Source: an uncultured Lachnospiraceae bacterium | GTDB lineage: Bacteria; Bacillota; Clostridia; Lachnospirales; Lachnospiraceae | Length of the DNA: 12,772 nucleotides | NCBI GenBank assembly: GCA_946633495.1 | Contig: CAMPAX010000049.1 | Coordinates: forward strand, 1 to 12,772 | Direction: 5' to 3' | Shown: positions 6,555-12,772 of the stretch, piece after piece | Position numbering within the stretch: the first letter of the stretch is position 1 | Layout: each line of letters opens with the position of its first letter | Notes under the pieces: model-generated | Told to the model about the DNA's origin: nothing | Seen by the model: only the letters and a program-made list of their open reading frames with translations | The model's database searches: none | Translations under genes and position numbers: made by a program

Positions 6555-7016
6555 TTACAGCTGCTTCATCAGATTCACCATCTCGATGGCTCCCAGCGCA
6601 CAGTCATAACCCTTATTTCCGGCTTTGGTTCCGGCACGCTCCACTGCCTGTTCGATATTATCCGTCGTAAGGATTCCGAACATGACAGGAATTCCCGCTT
6701 CCATGGATACCTGTGCGATCCCTTTGGACACTTCCGCACATACATAATCGTAGTGACTGGTCTGGCCGCGGATCACGGCACCCAGGCAGATCACCGCATC
6801 GTATTTTCCGGAAAGGGCAAGCTTCTTTGCCACAACGGGAATTTCAAATGCTCCCGGAACCCAGGCCACATCAATATCCTCCGTCTTCACATTGTGACGA
6901 ACCAGTCCGTCCTCAGCACCGCCCACCAGCTTCGAAACGATAAACTCATTAAAACGGGCTGCAACGATCGCCACCTTCATGCCATCCGCTACTACTTTTC
7001 CTTCAATCTTGTTCAT
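6555..7016 (-). CDS. ribH: 6,7-dimethyl-8-ribityllumazine synthase
   Basis: RibH condenses 5-amino-6-ribitylaminouracil with 3,4-dihydroxy-2-butanone 4-phosphate to make lumazine, the penultimate riboflavin step. The 153-residue protein shows the family hallmarks: ARFNEFI (20-26) for pyrimidine binding, VPGAFEIP (53-60), LGAVIRGQTSHYDYV (78-92) with catalytic His88, FGILTTDNIEQAVERAG (113-129) and a C-terminal LGAIEMVNLM helix. Length is normal, and the protein would assemble as pentamers or an icosahedral shell. The start at 7016 is chosen because the family begins here (MNKIEGK) and GAGG lies 8 nt upstream; the frame extends upstream through a GTG without a ribosome-binding site. It follows ribBA after 110 nt and precedes the HAD gene by 1 nt. 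Confidence 0.97.
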   Translation of the reverse strand: MNKIEGKVVADGMKVAIVAARFNEFIVSKLVGGAEDGLVRHNVKTEDIDVAWVPGAFEIPVVAKKLALSGKYDAVICLGAVIRGQTSHYDYVCAEVSKGIAQVSMEAGIPVMFGILTTDNIEQAVERAGTKAGNKGYDCALGAIEMVNLMKQL

Positions 7017-7037
7017 GGATCTTTCCTCTCTTTTGAT

Positions 7038-7060
7038 GGTATGCACGCTCCCGGCATACC
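7038..7060 (-). promoter_or_regulatory. Hairpin before ribH
   Basis: A perfect 7-bp stem (GGTATGC/GCATACC) with a 9-nt loop lies just upstream of the ribH ribosome-binding site, in the 110-nt gap after ribBA. There is no U-run after it. A second small GGGC/GCCC hairpin (7105-7116), followed by TTT in the minus direction, lies nearer the ribBA stop and might act as a weak attenuator. Confidence 0.35.
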
Positions 7061-7126
7061 TGTTGATATTTCAATGTGTTTTCTTTGTCCGATGTAAAGT
7101 CAAAGGGCATCTGCCCCGACACAGGG

Positions 7127-8329
7127 TCACACATCCTTAAGGATATGCCCCATCTTCTCTTTCTTGGTCTGCAGATAGAACCGGTCATAGGTTGAGGGTG
7201 CGATCTCGATGGGAACCCGCTCTACGATCTCCAGACGATAGCCTGCCAGTCCATAGATCTTCGATGGGTTGTTCGTAAGAAGGCGCATCTTTCTTACGCC
7301 CAGATCTACCAGGATCTGTGTTCCGATGGTATAATCCCTTGCATCCTCCGGGAATCCCAGCTCCAGATTCGCCTGTACCGTATCTCTTCCCTGATCCTGC
7401 AGAGCATAGGCCCGGATCTTGTTGATCAGCCCGATCCCCCTGCCTTCCTGCCGCATGTAAAGCAGCACGCCGCGTCCTTCCTCTGCAATCTTCTTCATCG
7501 CCGCATTTAACTGCTCCCCGCAGTCACATTTCAGAGAACCAAATGCGTCCCCTGTCAGACACTCGGAATGCACTCTTACCAGAACCGGGGAGCCGTCCGC
7601 GATATCTCCCATGGTGAGAGCCACGTGATGTTCGCCGTTCAGCTGATTGATATAGCCGTGAATCATAAAATTCCCGTATTTTGTAGGAAGCTTTGCCTCA
7701 GTTACCTTCTTTACAAAGACTTCATGCTCTTTTCTATACTGAACCAGCTTCTCTATGGTAGAGATTTTCAGTCCATGTTCTTTGGAAAATGCCACCAGAT
7801 CGTCAAATCTGGCCATGGTGCCGTCGTCCTTCATGATCTCGCAGCAGAGTCCCACCGGCTCAAGACCTGCCAGCCTGCAGAGATCCACAGTGGCTTCGGT
7901 ATGTCCGTTCCGCTCGATCACGCCGCCGGGTTTTGCTTCCAGCGGAAACATGTGCCCGGGTCTTCGAAAATCCTCTTTCACCGTATCCTTCGATGCAAAG
8001 GCTCTTGCGGTGATCCCTCGCTCCTCTGCCGAAATTCCCGTAGTCGTTGACACATGATCCACGGATACGGAAAATGCCGTACAGTGATTGTCCGTATTCA
8101 CGATGCACATCTGCGGCAGATTGTACCTGTCGGAATAAGACGGATCCATGGGCATGCAGATCAACCCACGTGCATATTTCGCCATAAAATTAACGTTCTC
8201 TGTGGTTGCAAACTCTGCCGCGCAGATCACGTCTCCCTCATTCTCCCGATCCTCGTCATCCATGATCACAACGATCTTCCCTTTTGCAAGATCCTCAAGG
8301 ATTTCCTCGATCGAATTCAACTCTGACAT
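7127..8329 (-). CDS. ribBA: Bifunctional DHBP synthase / GTP cyclohydrolase II
   Basis: This fused enzyme supplies both riboflavin precursors: 3,4-dihydroxy-2-butanone 4-phosphate from ribulose 5-phosphate (RibB half) and the pyrimidine from GTP (RibA half). In the 400-residue protein the RibB half (about 1-200) has the acidic active-site motif DDEDRENEGD (24-33), STTTGISAEER (94-104), RPGHMFPL (123-130) and HTEA (143-146). The RibA half (about 205-400) has the zinc site SECLTGDAFGSLKCDCG with Cys257, Cys268 and Cys270, RQEGRGIGL (293-301) and TNNPSK (352-357). Both halves look intact. The ribosome-binding site AAGGA is about 12 nt from the ATG, farther than ideal, and an in-frame stop lies four codons upstream, so 8329 is the only start. 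It follows ribE by 83 nt. Confidence 0.97.
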   Translation of the reverse strand: MSELNSIEEILEDLAKGKIVVIMDDEDRENEGDVICAAEFATTENVNFMAKYARGLICMPMDPSYSDRYNLPQMCIVNTDNHCTAFSVSVDHVSTTTGISAEERGITARAFASKDTVKEDFRRPGHMFPLEAKPGGVIERNGHTEATVDLCRLAGLEPVGLCCEIMKDDGTMARFDDLVAFSKEHGLKISTIEKLVQYRKEHEVFVKKVTEAKLPTKYGNFMIHGYINQLNGEHHVALTMGDIADGSPVLVRVHSECLTGDAFGSLKCDCGEQLNAAMKKIAEEGRGVLLYMRQEGRGIGLINKIRAYALQDQGRDTVQANLELGFPEDARDYTIGTQILVDLGVRKMRLLTNNPSKIYGLAGYRLEIVERVPIEIAPSTYDRFYLQTKKEKMGHILKDV

Positions 8330-8350
8330 ATTATAAAACTATCCTTTCAG

Positions 8351-8402
8351 GCGACGGTTCCCGTCGCAGATTATTACTACCGGGTCAAAAACAGTTTGCC
8401 CC
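8351..8402 (-). promoter_or_regulatory. Two hairpins in the ribE-ribBA gap
   Basis: Two inverted repeats fill most of this 83-nt gap. GCGACGG/CCGTCGC (8351-8367) is a perfect 7-bp stem with a 3-base spacer, which as RNA would open to a slightly larger loop. GGGTCAAA/TTTGCCCC (8382-8402) pairs over 8 positions with one mismatch and a 5-nt loop. Neither has a following U-run. They could be RNA stability or processing elements, or help set the low-efficiency start of ribBA. The function is unproven. Confidence 0.4.
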
Positions 8403-8412
8403 GTCTGCTGAT

Positions 8413-9093
8413 TCACAGCATTCCGTGTTCAGCCAGAAACTCCATGGTAAGTCCGCCGGAAGAAGCCGCTTTGGATCCCCCGGAAGTACCGGCAGCCACA
8501 CTTCCCGTCCCCTGAAGGAGACGCTCCACATACTTTCCGATCATATCATTTTCCAGGTTTACCGAAGCACCTGCTTTTTTCTCCGAAAGAGCGGTCACAT
8601 CTCTGGTATGAGGGATCACAGACACTTCAAAGCTGTCCGGATGCACGGCCGCCACAGTCAGACTGATCCCGTCAATCGCGACGGAGCCTTTCTCCACGAT
8701 CAGACGAAGGATTTCCGGTCCTGCGGAAATACGATACCAAACTGCATTATCCTCCTGACGAAGGGAAAGGATCTTACCGGTGCCGTCAATATGTCCGGAC
8801 ACAAGATGTCCTCCCAGCCGGTCCCCCAGAGCAAGGGCTCTCTCCAGATTCACACAGCTTCCGGGGCTTAGTTCCCCAAGGGACGATCTCCTGAGGGTCT
8901 CCGCCATCACATCCGCCGAAAAACGATCTTTGGAAAGCCTGGTCACGGTAAGGCAGACCCCATTTACGGCAATGCTGTCACCAACCCTGGTGCCGCTTAA
9001 AACCACATCGGCACGGATCGTCAGGATCGCGGAAGCGCTTCCTCGTTCTATGGAGAGGATCTCTCCTTTTTCTTCTACGATTCCGGTAAACAT
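8413..9093 (-). CDS. ribE: Riboflavin synthase, alpha subunit
   Basis: This enzyme dismutates two lumazine molecules into riboflavin and the ribitylaminouracil that RibH reuses. The 226-residue protein has the tandem lumazine-binding barrels: the first with MFTGIVEEKG at the N-terminus and VNGVCLTV, the second with GGHLVSGHIDGTG and IDGISLTV. NLENDMIGKYVERLL leads into the trimerisation region. The start is set at the ATG of MFTGIVEE, the invariant beginning of the family. The frame runs upstream to a TTG at 9165, and the nearest strong AGGAGG is about 14 nt before the ATG, so initiation may depend on the weaker GGAA closer in. A Ser/Gly/Ala-rich linker (about 193-212) separates the second barrel from a final LTMEFLAEHGML helix. 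It lies 187 nt downstream of ribD with a large hairpin between. Confidence 0.95.
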   Translation of the reverse strand: MFTGIVEEKGEILSIERGSASAILTIRADVVLSGTRVGDSIAVNGVCLTVTRLSKDRFSADVMAETLRRSSLGELSPGSCVNLERALALGDRLGGHLVSGHIDGTGKILSLRQEDNAVWYRISAGPEILRLIVEKGSVAIDGISLTVAAVHPDSFEVSVIPHTRDVTALSEKKAGASVNLENDMIGKYVERLLQGTGSVAAGTSGGSKAASSGGLTMEFLAEHGML

Positions 9094-9179
9094 GACAGTT
9101 TCCGATCCCTCCTCACGTACCAAAGCCAATGGTTTGATATAACGATCTAAAGCCCGCTTGCTCAAACTCCATATAACAC

Positions 9180-9229
9180 CGTAAAATCTGCTGAATCCGT
9201 GAGCCGGCTCACGAACAGCAGATTTTACG
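9180..9229. repeat. Long inverted repeat with inner palindrome between ribD and ribE
   Basis: The outer arms CGTAAAATCTGCTG (9180-9193) and CAGCAGATTTTACG (9216-9229) are perfect 14-bp complements. Inside, separated by a small internal loop (AATC / AA), is a perfect 16-bp palindrome (9198-9213) that as RNA would form a 6-bp stem with a CCGG loop. The whole makes a stable 50-nt hairpin. No U-run follows on either strand, so it is not a standard terminator. It could be an RNA stabilising or processing element, an attenuator, or a genomic repeat. Confidence 0.8.
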
Positions 9230-9280
9230 ACAGCTTATGCCCTGACTATACCGCACAAGCCACAAATATCCGATTATCCA

Positions 9281-10756
9281 TCATGTCTTGTCAGAGGACT
9301 CATCAATGTTGAACGGATTCAGATCCGCTGACAAAACCTCCGTTACGATCCTGGACTCCAGCTTCACCGGAGGAGCATCGTCCTCATCCGTCCCACCTGC
9401 TTCCGGAAGATTCTCCGTTTCAACCCAGCTATCGGTAGATTTGCTGGATTTTGCACTTCCGATCTCCATGGCCTCTATAGAATCCACTGCAGATACCGGA
9501 GCCTCTTCGGCCGGGTCAGCCGCGGGTGTTTCTATGGTGGCTCCGGACTGGAAATCCGACGGAGCTTCCGGCTGCGGGCTCGAAGAGATCCACGCCAGCG
9601 GACGCGGCTCTGCCGTCTCGATATCTACATGCTCATCTTCTTCCTCCGGCTCCGGTCCTACGATATAACGTGCATAGATATCGCCGCCCGGGAGCACCTC
9701 GGACTCAACTAAATGAAGGGGAAGCGCATCTTCTACAAAGTTTACGCCCTCGCCTTCTACCGGTGTCATGGCTGTGATACCGCCGAAGATCTTCGGAGCG
9801 ATAAACATGACAACCTCATTTACAATGCCTTCCCGGAGCAGACTCCATGACAGGTTTCCGCCGCCTTCGGACATGATACCGCTGATCTCCATCTCGCCAA
9901 GCTTATCCATCAACGCATCCACATCGATGTGCCCGTCTTTCTCCGGGATCAGAAGCACATGAACATTTTTCTCTTCCAGCTCTTCTGCCTTCCGCTTTGA
10001 TTCTTCCGGCAGTCTTTCACTGGCAGCGACATAGGTCTCGATCTTCCCTGCCGTCTGAACGATCTTGGAATCCATCGGAATCTGAAGATGCGTATCACAG
10101 ATGATACGGATCGGCGTCCGGTCTTTCTGTCTGCGGTTGTCCAGTGTCGGGTCATCCGCAAGTACGGTACCGATACCGACCATGATGGCCGGATACTGAT
10201 TTCTCATTCCACGTACACGTCCCCGTGCAAAATCACCGGAAATATAACGGCTTGCACCGGTGGTGGTCGCGATCTTTCCGTCCAGGGTCACGGCATACTT
10301 CAGTACCACATACGGACGTTTTGTCGTGATATAGTGGAAATATACCGGGTTCAGCGCGTCGCATTCCTTCTTCATGCATCCGGTCACGACTTCGATCCCG
10401 TGCTGACGCAGCATCCAGATCCCTTTCCCGTCCACCTTCGGATTCGGATCAGAAGATCCAACATATACCGTGCGGATCCCGGCATCAATGATGGCCGAGG
10501 TGCAGGGCGGCTGCTTCCCCGTATGTGCACAAGGCTCCATGGTCACGTACATTTCCGCACCGTGTGCAGATTCCAGAAGGCTGTTGATCGCCTCACGTTC
10601 TGCATGCAGCATTCCGTATCCGGTATGATATCCTTCCCCGATGATACGACCATCTTTCACGATCACCGCACCCACCAGAGGATTCGGATCTACACGTCCG
10701 ATTCCAAGCTTCGCAAGCTTGATCGCACGTTCCATATACTTCGCTTCATATGCCAT
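9281..10756 (-). CDS. ribD: Bifunctional deaminase/reductase RibD with long acidic C-terminal tail
   Basis: RibD performs the second and third riboflavin steps, deaminating the pyrimidine from GTP cyclohydrolase II and reducing its ribosyl side chain with NADPH. The deaminase domain (1-145) has the zinc motif HAE (His51, Glu53) and PCAHTGKQPPC (Cys76, Cys85). The reductase domain (about 147-366) has RPYVVLKYAVTLDGKIAT (147-164), DDPTLDNR (201-208), a substrate-site SEGGGNLSWSLL (296-307) and the closing GGDIYARYIV (357-366). The normal family length of about 360-370 residues ends there. Residues 367-491 are an extra tail rich in Glu, Asp, Ser, Pro and Ala, probably disordered, ending in a more ordered-looking LESRIVTEVLSADLNPFNIDE. 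The tail is in frame with no sign of a frameshift. The start has GGGAGG upstream. It follows the repeat-protein gene by 47 nt. Confidence 0.95.
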   Translation of the reverse strand: MAYEAKYMERAIKLAKLGIGRVDPNPLVGAVIVKDGRIIGEGYHTGYGMLHAEREAINSLLESAHGAEMYVTMEPCAHTGKQPPCTSAIIDAGIRTVYVGSSDPNPKVDGKGIWMLRQHGIEVVTGCMKKECDALNPVYFHYITTKRPYVVLKYAVTLDGKIATTTGASRYISGDFARGRVRGMRNQYPAIMVGIGTVLADDPTLDNRRQKDRTPIRIICDTHLQIPMDSKIVQTAGKIETYVAASERLPEESKRKAEELEEKNVHVLLIPEKDGHIDVDALMDKLGEMEISGIMSEGGGNLSWSLLREGIVNEVVMFIAPKIFGGITAMTPVEGEGVNFVEDALPLHLVESEVLPGGDIYARYIVGPEPEEEDEHVDIETAEPRPLAWISSSPQPEAPSDFQSGATIETPAADPAEEAPVSAVDSIEAMEIGSAKSSKSTDSWVETENLPEAGGTDEDDAPPVKLESRIVTEVLSADLNPFNIDESSDKT

Positions 10757-10803
10757 AGGTTTTTCCTCCCGTTTTAACCCGCACTTTGCGTAAACTCCGT
10801 GAA

Positions 10804-12772
10804 TTATTTATCCGACTTTCCGATGGACAGGAAACCGCCTTCATTTGCTTTCAGCAATACAGACAGACCGATGTCTCTCCTGCTTCCTTCTGTTGCCACA
10901 TAGATCTCACCGGTCTCAACCAGCGACTTTGCGATCTTGGTCACCTCGTCCTTGAACTGCATCATCTGCCGACGGTCCTTGGATGAAAGCTTGAAGAGAT
11001 ACTGATTCTTGGAACTGATCATCAGGATACTGAAAGAATGCACATTGTTCTTGGATTCCCTCATTCCGGAACCGATCATTCTGGAATTTGCGATAATGAT
11101 CTCAGCGGAATCATCCGGCAGATACTCGGAAAGGATCAGCTTGTAGATCTTCAGGTAATCTTCTTCACTCTCAACCTTAACCGGAAGCTCGGCAACAGCA
11201 AACTCGATGACCGAATCCGCCAACGGAATGGAGCCGCCGTCATCATTGATGGTCGGACTGCAGTTCTTCGGAACGATAAGCCGGAAGAACTTATTCTCGA
11301 TGACTTTCTCATCTTTCTCGGGTTCTGCAATGACAAGATCCGGGTACTTCTTCTCCAGCTTGTTCATGGCGACGATGGCATTCTCATCTCCGGTTTCCGC
11401 CAGTGCCATCAGGCTGAGATACAGCTCGGTAATGGCCGGGGTACGATAGCCTACCATTTCAACCACCTTATCGGCAGCCGGGATATGACCCATAGCCGCA
11501 TTCCGGATATAAAGCTTGATCAGGTTCTCCTTGGATTCACCCTTGGATTCCTTATACTGGATCACCTTGAAGAGATTCTCTTTGTCAAATCCGTCATAAT
11601 CCTGGTCGAAGGCCTTCTCAAAGTATTCCATACTCCGTTTCTCCCCGGTGAATTCCGGATCGCGCTCCTGCCGCTCATAGATCTTCGCCAGTTCGTATGC
11701 AGCCTGCGTGCTGCCAAGGTTCAAAGCTTCCTGGAAAGCTTTTTCAATCTCATAATTCGTTGCGATATAGAATACCTGACTCTGTTTTTTCAGTGCCACG
11801 TTCAAAGCTGTGGTCGCGCTTCCGGCTTCTACCGCACGATCCCATTTTTCAACCGCACTTTGAAGATCCTCGCCCTTCAGCTCCTTGATATCCTTGATAT
11901 AGGCATCTGCTTCCACAATACCGTTCTTCTGTGCCTCAAGGAAATACGTCATGGCCTTATCGCCATCCCGCTTGCTCCGAAGCAGTCCGTAATAGTAGAA
12001 ACGCCCCAGATAGAAGGCTACACGTTTATGTCTTAGTTTATGTGCCTGATCGTACCACTGGTAGGCCTTCATGTAGTCTTTCAGCTGCTGATCGTAGATA
12101 TTTCCGATCAGGAACGCCAGCTCCGGATCCTTGGTGGCATCAAAGAGCTGCTTTGCATAACTGATGGTCTTTTCGATATCGCGATACGGTGAATCCTTAT
12201 CGTAATACAGGTCAATCAGCAGATAGCTGGCCTTGATGGAGCCTTCCTTCAATGCCTGCTTGGCTGCAGTCATGGCTCCCTCATAATCCTCCAGATAGTA
12301 GCAGTAAACTGCTTCGCTGTAATACTGATTGTCCTTCCGGTTCAGGCTCTGGTCACTGACACGGGTCGGTGCCACGAATGCAAAGGAGTTCGCAGTCTCA
12401 AAGATGATCTCCTCATACTGCTCGATGATCTCCATGGTTGCGCAGACGCAGCGGATGCAGGCCAGACGGCGCCCCGAATAAAAGGCAAAGGTCACGATAC
12501 CTTTATTCATGGCCTTGTGATAGAACGTGGTGCAGATACCATCCGAATACTCGGTGATGTACGGTTTCAGCTGAAGCTCTTCATCAAATGCCTCGTTGCA
12601 GTAACGAAGATAATTCTCCAATGTCTTCTTGGAGTCTCTCGGGATACTGTCATAGGACACATAGATCGCGAAATCACGATAGGTGATGCTGGGTGCGTAA
12701 TACTCTTCTTCCGTTTCCTCGTTGATGGTCTTCACCCAGTCCTTCGGAAGCTTGTGGATATAGCCGTCTACC
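10804..12772 (-). CDS. TPR/Sel1-like repeat protein, partial (5' end outside the window)
   Basis: The frame is open to the window edge: a GTG at 12735 is preceded by 12 further sense codons (VDGYIHKLPKDW), so the gene starts beyond the sequence. Numbering from that GTG, residues 15-120 form a strand/helix segment ending in a long helix (MEIIEQYEEIIFETANSF). Residues 137-460 are helical repeats of tetratricopeptide/Sel1 type, for example EAVYCYYLEDYEGAMTAAKQ, AFLIGNIYDQQ and MKAYQWYDQAHKLRHKRVAF. Others are AYELAKIYERQ and YFEKAFDQDY. Residues 480-612 are a second globular segment (FFRLIVPKNC ... FKDEVTKIAKSLVETG) that reminds me of PsbP-like/DUF1795 domains. No membrane segment is visible. 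Such repeats normally mediate protein contacts, and the specific role is unknown. It lies 47 nt before ribD with no terminator between, so it probably shares a transcript with the rib genes. Confidence 0.75.
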   Translation of the reverse strand, partial: VDGYIHKLPKDWVKTINEETEEEYYAPSITYRDFAIYVSYDSIPRDSKKTLENYLRYCNEAFDEELQLKPYITEYSDGICTTFYHKAMNKGIVTFAFYSGRRLACIRCVCATMEIIEQYEEIIFETANSFAFVAPTRVSDQSLNRKDNQYYSEAVYCYYLEDYEGAMTAAKQALKEGSIKASYLLIDLYYDKDSPYRDIEKTISYAKQLFDATKDPELAFLIGNIYDQQLKDYMKAYQWYDQAHKLRHKRVAFYLGRFYYYGLLRSKRDGDKAMTYFLEAQKNGIVEADAYIKDIKELKGEDLQSAVEKWDRAVEAGSATTALNVALKKQSQVFYIATNYEIEKAFQEALNLGSTQAAYELAKIYERQERDPEFTGEKRSMEYFEKAFDQDYDGFDKENLFKVIQYKESKGESKENLIKLYIRNAAMGHIPAADKVVEMVGYRTPAITELYLSLMALAETGDENAIVAMNKLEKKYPDLVIAEPEKDEKVIENKFFRLIVPKNCSPTINDDGGSIPLADSVIEFAVAELPVKVESEEDYLKIYKLILSEYLPDDSAEIIIANSRMIGSGMRESKNNVHSFSILMISSKNQYLFKLSSKDRRQMMQFKDEVTKIAKSLVETGEIYVATEGSRRDIGLSVLLKANEGGFLSIGKSDK

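Noticed and set aside
8337..8412. Resemblance of the ribE-ribBA gap to the first third of an FMN riboswitch (GGGGCA ... ACCCGGTAGTAATA ... TGCGAC)
   Set aside because: The gap is only 83 nt, the GGTGAAATTCC-type repeats and the second half of the riboswitch core are missing, and the match is interrupted. A covariance search would settle it, but as seen it is not supportable.
9094..9165. Upstream TTG start for ribE giving 24 extra residues
   Set aside because: Riboflavin synthases begin at MFTGIVEE, and no ribosome-binding site suits the TTG. The good AGGAGG between the two lies upstream of the ATG, though at a longer distance than usual.
12733..12735. GTG as the start of the TPR/Sel1-like gene
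   Set aside because: The frame stays open with plausible coding sequence to the window edge and there is no ribosome-binding site before the GTG, so the gene simply continues outside the window.
1..12772. Search by eye for mobile elements, tRNA genes, CRISPR repeats or defence systems
   Set aside because: No transposase, integrase, terminal repeats, regularly spaced repeats or toxin-like pairs were found; all genes are metabolic, regulatory or envelope-related.

Overview
The window looks like chromosomal DNA of a Clostridia species, most likely Lachnospiraceae. The grounds are Firmicute-type AGGAGG ribosome-binding sites, a fused RibBA, a DUF1189 membrane protein, a DUF6465 small protein and a roughly 50% GC composition. 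This placement is an inference; there is no rRNA or marker gene to settle it. All 13 genes read on the minus strand, so transcription runs from high to low coordinates. No mobile element, tRNA, rRNA or CRISPR array was seen.

Layout in transcription order: (1) 12772-10804, a large tetratricopeptide/Sel1-like repeat protein cut by the window edge. (2) 10756-6555, a complete riboflavin set: ribD (with an unusual acidic tail of about 125 residues), ribE, ribBA and ribH. The three gaps between these genes are 187, 83 and 110 nt, long for an operon, and each holds at least one RNA hairpin. (3) 6553-3664, a HAD-IIB phosphatase starting 1 nt after ribH, then a DUF1189 membrane protein, a CYTH protein and a DJ-1/PfpI protein; the last two overlap by 4 nt. 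(4) 3561-2128, murF for peptidoglycan precursor synthesis. (5) 2122-471, a metal-uptake unit: a Fur/Zur-type regulator with a sigma-A-like promoter embedded in three copies of a 7-1-7 operator, followed by a ZnuA-like lipoprotein. (6) 387-169, a 72-residue DUF6465 protein with its own candidate promoter and a strong intrinsic terminator at 157-111.

How they work together: RibBA, RibD, RibE and RibH supply the riboflavin enzymes from GTP and ribulose 5-phosphate except the phosphatase that removes phosphate from the pyrimidine intermediate. The HAD-IIB gene directly behind ribH is a good positional candidate for that step. The regulator and the metal-binding lipoprotein form a self-repressing metal-response unit, but no ABC permease or ATPase is present. 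No FMN riboswitch is visible, so control of the rib genes must lie upstream of the window or work differently.

Most of the window is ordinary housekeeping DNA. The parts most worth a second look are the RibD tail, the long hairpin between ribD and ribE, the candidate missing phosphatase, the triple operator, the altered metal site of the lipoprotein, and the repeat protein in front of ribD.
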